Assembly (NCBI GenBank): GCA_000231825.2
Contig: JH720360.1
Location: 406,872 to 470,871, forward strand
Length of the DNA: 64,000 nucleotides
Reading direction: 5' to 3'
Source of the DNA: Tetrahymena elliotti 4EA
Taxonomy: Eukaryota > Ciliophora > Oligohymenophorea > Hymenostomatida > Tetrahymenidae
Below are positions 1 through 13,044 of the stretch, one piece after another. The notes under the pieces were generated by a model. It made no database searches. It was not told where the DNA came from and worked only from the letters and a program-made list of their open reading frames with translations. A program made the position numbers and the translations under genes. Each line of letters starts with the position of its first letter. Position 1 is the first letter of the stretch.

Positions 1-3000
1 CTCCGTTTGATGAAACTATTGCTTTTCCTAACAAACAATATATAAGCTAGCAAGGCTAGTAACCTACTTTACCATAAATAGGCTCTAATTAAAAATTAAA
101 TGAGACAGCTGGCTAAAAAAAATTTATAGAAATAGATTAGAAGTTTCAAAAATTCAACTAAAACTATAAACAAATAAACAAAATTATAGAATCTAATTCT
201 TACTTCCATGTTGAAAATACTCTCGAAGTAGCTATGCTTTCAGCCATAGAAAATAATAATATCATTCCTAAAAAGATGAATATAATCAAAGGCTCTCTAA
301 CTTAATTAGATGACTTGGAAATAAATAAAAGCAATTACAAATATGAATTAGATTTATCAAATTAAAACATTAATGAAGGTTAATCTAAAATGGTCTAATC
401 AGTTCTATAACATCCTTTAGTTAGTAAATTAAAAGTTCTCAATTTACAGAATAGCAGCTTAACTGTCAAATCCTTATTACAAATAACTACAAACTTGCCT
501 ATATCAATTCAAGAAATTAATTTAGAGTAAAACCGTTTGAGTAGTCACGATTTAAGTATTGCCCTTACACCTCTTTTAATATCCAGAAATTATCCATATC
601 TTAAATCACTGAATATTGAGAATAATAAAATTGGGGATTTAGGATTTCACTCTATACTAAGTAGCCTTGTCAGAAGCTCTTTATAAATTCTCAATATATC
701 TAATAACAACTTAACTGATGCCAGCTCTGAAGGTATTTCATAATTTTTAAGAGAATCTTAAGAAATCAATGAATTATATCTTCATTGGAATAAATTTTCT
801 TCTTAAGGTGGCATTGCGATAGCTAATGGACTTGAGTAAAATATTAGTCTTCAGGTAAAATTATTATTTTTAGCATATTTAAATTTAGAGTGAATTTCTA
901 AAAATAAAACAAAAAATTTTATATTATTAGAATAGACAGCATTTTTTATGAATGAAATTTTTTTAAAAATTTAAATTAATAAAATAGGTTCTTGACATGA
1001 GCTACAATGGTTTAGGAAACCCAAAAGGAGTAAAAAGTGGACTGAAGATTATAAAGTCTTGCTCAAGTAAGCTTGGTCAATTAAAGCATCTCGATTTATC
1101 ATTTAACATGTTTACAAAAGAAGAAACTGCTGAAATATCAAATTTTTTGTAAAAGAATAATTCATTATTTGGTCTCCACTACTTAGGAAACTAAGGAGAT
1201 TGGATAGTTAATGCAAGAGGATTTTTGGTTTAAATAAACTCTGTTGAAAACGCAAGAGCTGAATAACTTCACTATAGTAAACAAAGAATTTAAGGCCTTA
1301 AATGCGTTAAACAAAAGTAAAATTAATTAATTAATGATATTTAAATTTCTCTTGAATTAAATGATTTGTCTATTTTATTTTTACATTCAATCTCTTAACG
1401 CTGTCAATTTACCTGACCAATCTCCATTCAAAATTTGAATGATTTTAAATTCCTTAACTTAACATGATTCAGTTATGGAGAATTTCATTTTAATTAATCA
1501 TTTTAACTTATAGATAAAAACTAACGAGTGACATTCTCAATACTGATATTTGCTGGATTTGTGATGGATGGCAAGAAATTAAATTCGAAATTACAGCTGA
1601 ATCAAGTAGCACTTTTGCTAAAAATCCAGTCTTTTTGCATTTAGATTTTGAAAATTATAGACCTCATTACATGGATCCTGATCCTTAAAATCCAAATAAA
1701 TTTATATTAAAAAGAATGTGTCCACCTAATAGAAGAATATAATTTTTCTTTAGTGATCCTACATAAAAGGTGTTATATTACTCTCATGATTATCCTTCGA
1801 TGAGCTTTATGAAAAACTAATTACTTGGAATATAATTTTATAATAAGGAATTAAATAAATAAAAATCATATTACGCTTCCCCTCAGATCTCATCTAATAA
1901 CAAATATGCAAATTTCTTTTAAAAGAAATTCTTTAAATTGTAATATTTAGACTCAACTGTGATTGAGTATTAAGAACCATTTTTAGTGAACTGGGTTGAA
2001 ACTTCAAACAACAGTAAACTATTTTCAAGTTAATATGATGCTTTAGTTGAAAGTAAACCTCGTTGGCCTGAAACATTTTTCAAAATAAACTTTACCAATG
2101 AATGGACATTTGAGAAATCCATTTTTTCTACTTACATAAGAGATTCTGATAGTTTAATTGATGAATGTTTTGAATTCGACTGGGAAAATTCAAGACTTGA
2201 CAAGATTTTAAATCAATATTGTCCTAATTAATAAATGAAAGATGAATGCAAATAAATTCTTAAAAAAGAATACAATTTGATACGTTGCGTTTATAAATAT
2301 TACGCGTCTTTGGGAATGGTTGGTGATATTCCCTGCATTTCTCAAAATTAATTTTCAAATATATCATTAAAAATGAAGTTAACTGATGGAAAATCTTTTA
2401 AGATAAGTGACTTAGATTATAATTTCATCACTGTGAATTCATCCAAAAATAAAGAAAAAAACTACAGAAATCCTGATAAAGCCATGATTCGTTTTGAGTT
2501 CCTTGAAGTTTTAACAAGAATTGCAATTGATAAATACAATAGATCTGGTGCTTGTAAGTATGCCTAAGAAAGCATTGAAAACTTCTTTAGCAGCAAGCAA
2601 GTAAGAGAAAAGCTGGAAGAAGTCGACGACCCTTAGTAATGGAGAGATAACAAGTAATTTATTCATTCTAATAATATTCTTAAATAAAATTAAAGGTTTC
2701 AATAATTTTTCTAAAATTTTTTTTTTCTAAAAAAGATATTGGATAGAAGAATGTGATATTGTTATTTAGAACAATTTAGAGATGATCTAAGGTCTATGGA
2801 ATAAGTGGGCAAACAGTAAGAAATCAGAAAAAAGAGGATATTAAACTACTTAAACCATGAGTATAAATGAGTTCACTGATATGGTTAAGAACTACAATTT
2901 ATTAGATGAATTTTTAACAGAAAGAGATATCCCTTTGGCCTTTAACTTATCTATGATGACCTAAGTTGATGAGCTAAACAATGACAGATTTATTTAAATG

Positions 3001-3390
3001 ACTTTTGTTGAATTCTTAGAAGCTATTGCAAGATTAGCAGATAAAAAATGCATGCTTCCCTTGGGTAGTGTGGATGGAACTTATAGTTTATAAGAAAGAT
3101 AAGAAATTAGATTGGAATTTAAATTAGAATCTTTACTGGATCTCATCAAACAAAAAATAATGTAGTAAAACAAAGATAAGAAATAATAAAATAACATATA
3201 GATAAAAGAAAAATAACAAAATGAGGAATACGAAGTAGTTCACACTCCTCTTGTCCCATCCGTTCAACTTCAAAACATTTAACAAAAATAAATAGGATTA
3301 ATTAACTCTTCTAGAAAAAATTAAGACTCACTTAGATTTATCAATTCTTAGCTTTAATTTTCTTAAGAATCAATCGCTAATGACTTCTGA
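1..3390 (+). CDS. Leucine-rich-repeat protein, copy A (5' partial)
   Basis: Seen: open frame with exons at 1-854, 988-1316, 1514-2653 and 2736-3390, ending at TGA 3388-3390; the start lies before the window. All splice phases agree. The N-terminal half carries ribonuclease-inhibitor-type leucine repeats, such as LKSLNIENNKIGDLGFHS and VLDMSYNGLGN. After them come a CWICDGW motif, a CPP motif, and two alpha-helical stretches with an EF-hand-like ring (RFEFLEVLTRIA and FVEFLEAIARLADKK). The same order of elements occurs in the downstream gene at 6187-9691, so the two are tandem paralogues. Known: LRR domains bind protein partners, and similar LRR proteins are common in ciliates, some of them ciliary. 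Role unknown. The EF-hand-like label rests on pattern only, because canonical calcium-loop aspartates are not evident. Confidence 0.85.
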
Positions 3391-6186
3391 ATTTATAAAT
3401 ATTTAACTAATAAATTAACTTAATAACAAAAAAAATATATTAACAAATTTATATTATTTATACTAATTCTTTTGTACTTAAAATATTATTACTTGCTTAT
3501 TTTTCTATTTCTGTTAAGTAACATTAATACATTCTCCAAATTATTTCAAATAACTTTGTTATGAAAAAAATTGCTTTTAAAAAGGATAAAAAGGATTTGC
3601 AATCATTACTTTTAAAATAAAATTAATGTTTTTTAATAACTTTAATATTATGGATATGGTGTAATCTATTGATAAATACTATTTTAAATTTTTACATCTT
3701 TACTACTCGGTTCATTTGTTTTATTTTTATTTTAACATTTTAGATATAACAAATAGAAAGCTTGGCAATTTGGATTGATTTTTTTAAAATTTAGTAGACA
3801 TGGAAATGAAAGGAAAATTGATATAAATAATGAATAAAATAGATATTATAATCAAATGAATAATTGTAATAATAGTAAAAGTTTATGTAGTACTGAATAT
3901 TTTTCTGTTTTTTATGCTTTTATAGTAATTAAATTATTCGAAAGTAAAAATAAATTTTCGAAATTCTAAAATAAAAATTCATGTAGAATAATAATTTTCA
4001 TAAATAAATTGAGGTTGATGCATTAATTAGTTAAAAAGTGCTAATATGCTTAAATTTGCCAGATATTTTTGAAAAAATTAATTGATTACGTGAATAATTC
4101 ATAAAAAATATAGTCTGGATAAATTCAAAGCTGAATAAGTGATATCTGCTAGTACAGTCATGATGAACTGATTTTTAGAACGTGAATACTAAACTCGAAA
4201 TTAATTAATATTTATTGATGATTTTTGTTTGATTTTACAAATTATAGTGCAACTCAAACTAATAATTAACCACAGCTTTTTAAATCATTAATTTATTTTT
4301 ATTTAAAAATTAATGATCATATCTAATCTAGTTACTAAGTGTAATCTCACTGACTTTTCAATCTTTTAATGCCTAAAGAGTACCTTGATTAAATAAATAT
4401 AAATTTAAACTTAAAAACCTGAATTTAACATTTTTCTTGTTCAAAAATATTTAAATACTTCTTGAGAACATTTTTTAGTTTAAGCTAAAAGTAGCTCTAA
4501 AATAAACTTAAAATTGAGCTTAAAATATTTAAATTTATTCTAAAAAAATCAAATTTTATACAAAAAATGATTTTTAAATAATGCGAATGGCATCTAAATT
4601 CAGGTTTAATCTTGGTATGAAGTTTTTAATTTAGGTAAATTTCTTTTAGATGCAATTAATTTTAATAATATTAAAAACTAATTTTAACCTGAATTTAACA
4701 AATAAATAAAAATTATAATTGTGGTTTCATGAATTTGGATTTTATTTGATTTCATCATTAATAGTAGTTTATCCACAAATTAAATCAATTTCTTCTAGAT
4801 GATAATTTGCTTTCTTTTAAAATTATACAAACACCTGAAAATATTTGCTCAAATTATTGAGATCAAATACTTAATTGACATATAGTTTAGAATAGTTGAC
4901 ACTCACAAAAATGAAAAATATTTCAGATAATTTTCTTGAGATTAGAAATATTGATTGAAAAATGGACTTATTTGTAGATAAGAAATATTGTTACAAGTCA
5001 AACTTAAAAAAACGATTATTCTTCTTTGGGATTTAAAGAAATTATTAAAAAAATAATAATTCCTAAAGGTGAAAGAAATAAGCTTGAATTTGAAAAGTAT
5101 TTTAAATAATCCCACTTAAAATGATCTAAATCAAAAGTATTTTGTTTTAAATTTAATTATTTCTTCTCCAAAAAGAATTTATTAAAGAATATTTTATAGA
5201 AGGAAGTGTAACAGTGTTAATTATTATATGTTTTTATTTTCTTCATTATTAAGTTAAAAAGATATCATTAAATTTAAAGAATTTAAAATAAATGTTATTT
5301 TATTCGTAATCGAATATTTGTATAAGGAAAAATAACTTTTAGCATTTTATGATTGTTTTCTATAATTAAATTTAAAAAGCCTAAAAAATTATGATATTAG
5401 GTGGCTAATGATATTTAAAAGTATATGAACAATTTATTTAGTATTAGTCAAATAATATTAATTTTTAAGCAGGTAGCTAGCTGTTCTACACCTTACCATT
5501 CGAAATGCATAAATGTAAGTTTTAATCAATTACATTTGAAATGAATTAAGGAATATTCTTTTAGCTAGAATTACGAGATTACAAAAAATATCTAGTTTTT
5601 AATTCTTTGCATAAATGTAAGAACCTCTTTTTGTAAAATTCATTTCCTTGAATTTCATAATGTGAAATTAATTTTTGTGATAATGTAAAGTGTTAATTAC
5701 CTCTAAAAATTAGAACTTAAATCAGTATTTAATTTTTATGCCAAATAGAAAAAGCTAAATAAATACATTTATAGTGATTGAATCTTATTCAACTATGAAA
5801 TGCGTTCAAGTATTTAGGCTTTTTCTTCTCATAAAAAAATGGATATATTTAATTTCATTAAATTTTGTTGATTTATATTTTAGTGTTCTTTTGAACAATT
5901 TTTTCTAAAGCTTAACTTATTTATATATAAAATATAATTTAGTTGTCATTGACCAAAATTTATCAGTTTGATTGTTTTTAATACTATACTAAGTCATTTC
6001 AGGAAAATTTTTATTTAAACAAATTTCAAGTGGTTATAAATCATATGAGATTTAACTTCGAAATCAATTTATTAAAAAAGCTCACTAACACCTCAAAACT
6101 ATTTTGCTTCTTGTTTAAAACTGTGAATTATTTATTCTTAAAAAACAATAAACAATTAAATGCAATAAAAAAAAAATAACTCAAAA
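3391..6186. other. Intergenic, AT-rich, no gene seen
   Basis: No frame with gene-like composition or plausible splice sites was found over 2.8 kb. Short repeated words occur: a 14-base word ending ATAAATGTAAG at about 5506 and 5609, and CCTGAATTTAACA at about 4419 and 4686, with a partial inverted copy near 4599. The promoter of the downstream LRR gene must lie at the right end, but no element can be named. Confidence 0.6.
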
Positions 6187-9100
6187 ATGTCATCACTTCC
6201 TCCTGTTATTAGAGATCTAAACTATTCACCAGTTCAGTTATTAATAGAGAAATAAACAGACAGAAGAATCAAATCATATCTTGAAAGGTCTTTTGGAAGC
6301 TCTAAAGCTAATAAAAGGATAATAATAAGCTCTCCATAGAGTAGATATTCATTAGCATAAATATTCAACTCTAATTAATCTACTTAGAATACTATTGATG
6401 AAAAAAAACCTTTGTTCAAATCCCCTAAATAACCTAAAAATCTAAGCCCTTCTCCAGTGCCATATTGGGAGAACTCAATCATTAATCATAAACTTAATTT
6501 GAATTCAACAAACACTCCAAGTAAAAAAGATATCAATAGTATTTGTTGTTACAACATATCTGGGAAATCTATTAAATTTAGCTTGAAGCAATAAATAAAA
6601 TCTAAGATGGGTGGCAGTAAAGAAGCTAATTAGTCGTCTATCCAAAATATAGAGTAAATCAGTGACAGAGACTTAAGCAAGAGCAAGAACAATAATTTAT
6701 TTAATAGCTCTTAGAGATAATCTATAAAATCTCTAGCTTATCTATAATCCCCCTCAAAAGTATTAGACTCATCAAGAAATAGCATATAATACTTTGACTA
6801 TAAAAATAAAAAATCTCAAAATAGTCTACCTGTCATCTAGAAATTAAAATAAATCAGTATTTCTCAAAGCTCAAATAGACTTGATGAGACTTAAGAAATA
6901 ACATTTCTCAAAGAATCTGAAAACTCTAATTTAATTCAAAAAAAGCTTGGAATTGATGTGTTTTTCTTAAAAGAAGATAATACAGATCAAAATCAAAGCT
7001 AAACTGTGATTGACCTTTCTGGAAAAATAATTACTGAAAAATTCGCAAAGACTATCATTTAAATTCTAAATAGACCTGATAAGATAAATTTCAAGACTTT
7101 AAAACTCTAAAATAGTAGTCTAACACCAGAAATACTTGAGATTATTTTTTCTAAGTTACCTTAATAAATTGAAGAAATTGATTTAGAGTCAAATGGCTTA
7201 GGCAATTAAGATTTGTCTTCATGCTTAAACTCTCTTTCATAGAATTCTTATCAATCTAATTTAAAAATTTTGAACTTGGAAAATAATAATTTAGGAGATA
7301 TTGGATTGAACTATATTTACTCTCCTTTACTTGAGTATAATTTATCTGTTCTAAATTTATCAAAGAATAATCTTACTGATGATTGCATGGAATCCATTTC
7401 TAATCTCTTAAAAAATATAGAAATCAATAAACTTTATCTTCATGAAAACTAATTTACTTCTTAAGGTGCACTTTAATTGGCCTAAGCATTAGAATTTAAC
7501 AATAGTTTGAAGGTAATTTCAAAAATTTATTTTATTTTCGTTTAAATTAATTATTATATTTTAACAATAGGTCCTAGACTTAAGCTCGAATAATATGGGT
7601 TTGCCTCAAGGAATAAATGGCTGTTCAACTATTATCAATAAAATACAAAATAAGAATTCAAAATTAAGACACTTAGACCTATCATATAATAATATTTGTT
7701 TAGATGAATCATTAGAAATTTAAACTTCTATTTAAAATAATTAAACCTTACTTGGGTTTCACTATCAAGGGAATGAAGGTAATTGGTATTTTGATTCCAA
7801 AGGTTACATGAATCAAAGTGAATAACCCTAGTAATAAGAAACTAACAACTAATAAATCAGAATCAAGGGACTTCAACCATAAGCCAAAAAAGTTTTATAT
7901 TAAAAGAAAAATTAGAATGATATTTGCTGGATATGTGATGGCTGGGTTGAAGTAATTTTTGAAGTATTTGCTTAACAGAGTAGCTCTTTTTGCAAATATC
8001 CAGTCTTTTTACACTTATAATTTGAAAATTACAAACCTAATTTAATGGAAGTCGATAGTGTTAATCCAAATAAATTCATACTTAAGAGAATGTGTCCTCC
8101 TAATTAATAAATTCTATTTTTCTTTTCTAATGTTGATAGTAAAATTATCTATCACTCAAAAGATTATGAAAAAGTATAATTTATAGCTAATTAGTTCCCT
8201 GAATTAAGTTTCTATAATAAAGAAGAGAATAAATAGCCATCAAACGATTCATAATTCAAAAGAGCCCCTTTAAAAAATAAAACTTCCAATCAATGTTTTG
8301 AGTTGTAGTACACTGGTTCTAATGTAGAATTCTAGAATCCTATGTTTGTTAATAAGATAAATACAATTAAAAATTAGAATTTATTCTCTAACAAGAATGA
8401 AATTTTAATTCATTATAAACCAAGAGAATAAGAAAAAATTTATGAAATAACTTTGGATAACTATTGGTAAATCAAGAAATCAATATTTTCTACTTTTACA
8501 AAAGATTCTGATGAGATAATTGCTAAATGCTTTGAATAAGATTGGTAAAGCTCTAAAATTGACGCTATTTTAAACTCTCATGCTTCACCTGAATAAAGAG
8601 AAGAAGTTAAAGAATTCCTCAAGAATCACTATAATCTCTTAAGAAATTTTTATAAATACCACTCTTCTATTGGAATGATTGGTGACATACCAGCAATTTC
8701 TTAAAGTTAATTTCTAGCTTTAGCAAATAAATTGAAACTATTTGATGGAAAGTAATACAAAATATCAGATGTTAATCATAATTTTATTTCAGCAATTTCA
8801 AACACAGCGAAAGAAATCAATTACTTAAATCCCGAAAAAGCTATTATCAGATTCTAATTTTTAGGGTTGATTGTAAGAATTATTGGTGATAAATACATCA
8901 GAAACGGAACCTGCAAAACTGCCTTATCAGCTTTCTAGAAATTTTTCAATAAAGCAGCAACTATATAAACTTTAGAAAGTATTGAAGATCCTCAGTAATG
9001 GAGAGATGATAGATTCTGGAATGAAGGATGCGAAAATGTACTTAAAGCAAATGAACAAATCATTTAAGAAATATGGAATAAATGGGCTGATAGCAGAAAA

Positions 9101-9691
9101 GAAGAAAAAAAATGTCTTAAATTCTAAAAATCAATGAGTGTCTAAGAGTTTAGAGAAATGTTAAAATACTTTAAATTATTAAATGAAAATTTCACAGAAA
9201 AAGATGCTTAAATTGTATTTAATCTATCAATGATGATTTAAGTTGATGAAATTAATAATAGCAAATTCATTTTCATGTCTTTTCCTGAATTTATAGAAGC
9301 CTTAGGCAGGACTGCTGAAAAAAAGTATATGTCCCCATTAGAAGCACTGAAAAAAGAATAAAACTCAGAAGAAATTTAGCAAATAAAATTAGAATATAAA
9401 CTGGAATTACTTTTAAATCACTTAAAATAAAACCATCAACAAAAATTTGACTCAAGATCTCCTTAAAAAAATCTACAAATACATAGATATAAATCCAATT
9501 TTGTATTACCAGTCATCCCAAAATATGAACAATCAAAATAAAAACAAGATCAACAAAAACAAAAAACAAACAAATAAAACTTTTAAGAGTAATCTACAAT
9601 TTGTTAAATAGATTTGGATAATAATAATATTGACTCATTAGAGTCCTTTATAGAAGATAAATCAAATATTCCAAATAAATTTTTTGATTGA
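6187..9691 (+). CDS. Leucine-rich-repeat protein, copy B (complete)
   Basis: Two exons, 6187-7512 and 7571-9691, give 1148 residues. The single 58-bp intron sits at the same codon boundary (before VLD) as intron 1 of copy A. The N-terminal 230 or so residues are Ser/Asn-rich and low-complexity. Leucine repeats follow (LKILNLENNNLGDIG, LSVLNLSKNNLTDD), then CWICDGW near residue 575, a CPP motif, the paired helical modules (IRFQFLGLIVRIIGDKY and SFPEFIEALGRTAEKK), and a Gln/Lys-rich tail. The start is the first ATG after an A-rich leader (TCAAAAATG). Copy A has two further introns at positions where this gene is continuous. Seen: architecture and paralogy. Inferred: a scaffold or regulatory protein. 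The function is not recognised. Confidence 0.9.
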
Positions 9692-10800
9692 TTATTGGTT
9701 AATAACTGAAGTAAAAAACAAACAAACAAACCAACCTACCTACCTACTAACTAATTTACTAACTACATAAATTACTAAATACTTTAAATTAAAATTAATA
9801 TCAGTATACTAACATATTTACAATATTAATGTTCAACTATTTGTTCAAATGTTTATTTACTATGAAATACTTTTTTAAAACTTTTTTTGAAAATAATTTT
9901 TTTCATACCTATAAATATTCAACTTTTTGTTTTAATTAAAAAGTGGAAGCAATTTAATTGCTCAAATACAAAATTCCATGTAATAAACAACAAAATTTTC
10001 TTAAGTTTTTATTTATTGTCATCTTTTTTGAATCTATTTTAAAAGTATATTAAACAATTTGATAGCTATCTAAACTGATATTTTTCAACATTACTCTCTT
10101 TTTATCCCTACACATTTAATTGGAATTTTTGAAAAATTTTTAATAATAAACAGATATTTTAATATGAAATTTATTAAACTCTTGTCGCCTTCAATAGAAT
10201 AGCTAAAAAAATCCTTTATTAAAAAGTAAGCTTTATAAATAAATTTACTTAAGAAGGATTTTTATACAACTAGAATGGATAATTTTAACAAAGTGATGAT
10301 AAAATAGGTAAATTTTATTAAGCGAATAATAAAAACCTAGTAGAGTTGCAGAAAGAGAAGCAATTATTTTTTGATTTGGAATATTTGACAAAACAAATTT
10401 TAATTTTTACTAATTCTTGATACTCATGTATAGATAGTTTTGGATTGTTCTGATAATAAAGCTACATAAAGATTTTAATTAAAATTATTTTTAAGAGTAT
10501 TATAAAATCAAATTCAATTATTTGGTTTTAAAGTAAAAAAACTTAAATTTTAAAAATCAAAATCAAAATAAAGAATATGAGATGAAATCTTTTTTGTATG
10601 TAAAAAATTATTTTAAAATTGAGGAATTGAGTATTAGAATCATTTTTTTAATAATAACTACAAATATAATTTAGCAATCTAACAAGAAGTATTTAGATAA
10701 AAAATAGATGAAGTAACTTTTATTATCTTTTGATTATTTTAGCAATTTAAAATGTGAAAAGTTGATTTGATTTACTCTATTTAAAGTAATTTTATTAATT
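9692..10800. other. Intergenic between convergent genes
   Basis: The 3' flanks of two convergent genes. Apart from a short run of CTAC/CTAA tetranucleotides near 9735-9770, only AT-rich sequence with homopolymer runs is visible. Confidence 0.6.
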
Positions 10801-11775
10801 TCATGAAACATAAGATGCATATATCCATTTCTTTTTATCTATTACTAATCTGTTACATCCTGCACTTTCTTTTTCTGAGTTCATGCAGCAAGACCATGCA
10901 TAGTGATCTTTTTGTTAACCATTTGCATCCTTTTCAAATCCGAATTTTTGATAAATACCAGTATGAGATGCTTTAATTCTTTTATCCTCGTCTGGTTTAT
11001 ATAATGTAGGCTTAAAAGTAACTTTAGGATCCTATATTATTAAATTAAATTTTTATAGATTAAATATGGTATTTAATGTTTACTTGTTGGATTTAATTTA
11101 TTCTAAGTTTGGCCTCATATGTTAATCTATAAACAGCTGCGTCTGTTTTTTCTTTAGTAGATTTTGGGTTACTTCTCAAAAATCTTAAAATTTATAAATT
11201 CAATAAGAATTATTTATATTTATTCTAAAAAGAAGTTGATTACTCTTTTCTGATTTCATCTCTGAATTCTTTTTCTTTTTTCTTGACTTCTCTATAATGA
11301 CTGACTAAATCTGTTTACTATTCTAATGGTTTTCTATATTCGACAAGTAATCTATCTTCCTTTTCTTTATTTTTTACTCTGGACTGATAAGTGCTATTTA
11401 TTGATTATTTAATTTAAAATTGGTTTCTAAATCTAAATCATACAAATCTTCAAAATGTGTTCTTCTTTGTTTGATATCCTATTGGGTACTAACATTCCAA
11501 CCTGTATAATCATTTCTTGTATCAGTTCCAAGCTCTATAATTTTATCTTTCAATGGAGGAATAGGACGATCATATAATCCTAATTTAATCTATAAATTTA
11601 ATGTTAGAGTTTTATAAAACAATCTGTATGGCTATGAAATTGTTGGCTTGAAAATTATAAAAATGTGTAATAATAACCAAATGATTGATTCTGCAGAAAA
11701 AAGAATAGAAAGGTGTAATAAAGGGATTATTAATTAAGAAAGAAGAATTTATCTAAAATTTAAAAAGTAGATCAT
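10801..11775 (-). CDS. Unknown protein with C-terminal WxCC...GC motif
   Basis: Minus-strand exons 11775-11444, 11393-11244, 11183-11084 and 11031-10801 join in phase to give 270 residues. Introns are 50, 60 and 52 bp. A conserved-looking core starts at IKLGLYDRPIPPLKD. It is followed by a charged helical middle (EKEDRLLVEYRKPLEQQ, EVKKKEKEFRDEIRKE) and a C-terminal block with HTGIYQ, then WSCCMNSEKESAGC. The clustered Cys and upstream His suggest a small metal site, but this is inference. The first 45 or so residues are hydrophobic and could instead be 5' leader read through by chance, so the start is uncertain. The gene is divergent from the SERF-like gene, with 135 bp between the start codons. 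Confidence 0.75.
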
Positions 11776-11910
11776 TTCAGCAGCTGAGTTGGTAATTTAA
11801 TATTAAAAAAATTATCAATCAAAAAAAAAACAAAATAGGTTTAGAAACATAAACCTCTTTTTTGATATAAAAAGAGCAAAAAAATTGTAAAAAGGCAGAG
11901 ATTATTAAAA

Positions 11911-12075
11911 ATGAGCAGAGGAAACTAAAGAGATGTTGATAGAGAAAGAGCTCGTAAGAGAAATGCTGATAAAAACAAAGAAGGAAATACTGAGTTTCAT
12001 AAAAATAAAGAAAGCCATGCTGAAATAATGAGAGCTAAGCAAAAAGCCCATGAGGAGAAGGAAGGTAAAAAGTGA
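11911..12075 (+). CDS. SERF: SERF/4F5-like small basic protein
   Basis: A 54-residue intronless gene. The start MSRGNQRDVDRERARKRN matches the 4F5/SERF family N-terminus, in which an M-T/S-R-G-N-Q-R motif is followed by a basic, highly charged helix. The rest (KAHEEKEGKK at the end) is charged and free of hydrophobic residues, as usual in this family of about 60 residues. Known: SERF proteins are small, disordered, RNA-binding proteins that modify amyloid assembly. The ATG lies in an A-rich context (TTAAAAATG), and the frame stops at TGA 12073-12075. Only 135 bp separate it from the divergent neighbour, suggesting a shared promoter region. Confidence 0.85.
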
Positions 12076-12159
12076 AAATGGGGATTAAAGTGATATAAAT
12101 AAATAAATGAAAAATAGTTAAAATTATATAAAATAAAAATTAATGTTGTAATAATTATC

Positions 12160-12183
12160 TCCTGCTAACTAACTAACTAACTA
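12160..12183. repeat. Short tetranucleotide repeat (CTAA)n
   Basis: Several consecutive CTAA units lie just downstream of the SERF-like gene. Simple repeat, no function inferred. Confidence 0.8.
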
Positions 12184-12294
12184 TCATCAACATTTTATTC
12201 TAATTCAAATTTATTTTCTTTTTTGTTTTATGATGATTCAATTTCTTCTTTATGATTTGATATTTTTATTATGTTGAATCATTCTCAATTATTT

Positions 12295-13044
12295 TCAGCA
12301 GCAAAATTTTATGAAAAAATAATTAATTAATATCATTTAAATAAACTTGATCTTCTTAAAATCATTTTATGTTTTAATACATCTATCTCTCTTTCTCTGA
12401 CTCTTCGCTTCAGTAAAATTTTTATTCTTATTGTTTTTTAGTTCATCGTTTTATATATTTTTTGTTTTGTGTTGAGGTTCTTCAAAGAAAAACTGAGAAA
12501 ATTAATTAATATATAAGCCTTAATATTTATTACCAATCAAAAGTATTTATCAAATTACCTAATAAAAAATCAACTAGAAAATGATTTATTTATTTATTTA
12601 CCTTTATCAGTTTACGCTCATGAGTTTCTTCTAAAAGAGGATTTTTAGGAACAGAACAGGAACTGTTCCATTCTTTTTTCTTTAGATTTAAAATGTCTAA
12701 GTCAATGTAATCTTTAATTTATTTCTTTATATCCATTGCTTTTTGTGGTATATCATCTTAAGAAAAGAATTGTTCATCTCTATCAAAATTAACTTTTCCA
12801 TTCCTTATACTACCAATTTTATGGAGTTTGTGCTTCTCCTAGTTTAATCCCTCGTTTTCAAGCTATTACTAATTATTTGAAAAAAATTATTTTATGTTTT
12901 AATAAGGTCTTAACAAATGCTTTATTGGCTAATTAATTGATAAATGAAACGATCGAAATGAAAATTGAATAATGATTAGAATAAATCTAGTAGAAAGTTT
13001 ACCTCTTTTTTTAATCTTCTCTCAAAAGCCTCTTTTATAAACAT
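12295..13044 (-). CDS. Small hypothetical charged protein
   Basis: Exons 13044-13003, 12862-12602 and 12492-12295 give 166 residues with consistent phase. The start is MFIKEAFERRLKKE. The middle exon (GSIRNGKVNFDRDEQF, then KKKEWNSSCSVPKNPLLEE) has convincing coding composition. The last exon begins FFFEEPQHKTKN and becomes Lys/Asn-rich; its final 20 or so residues may be chance reading before the first TGA. No family is recognised. It is convergent with the SERF-like gene. Confidence 0.6.
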
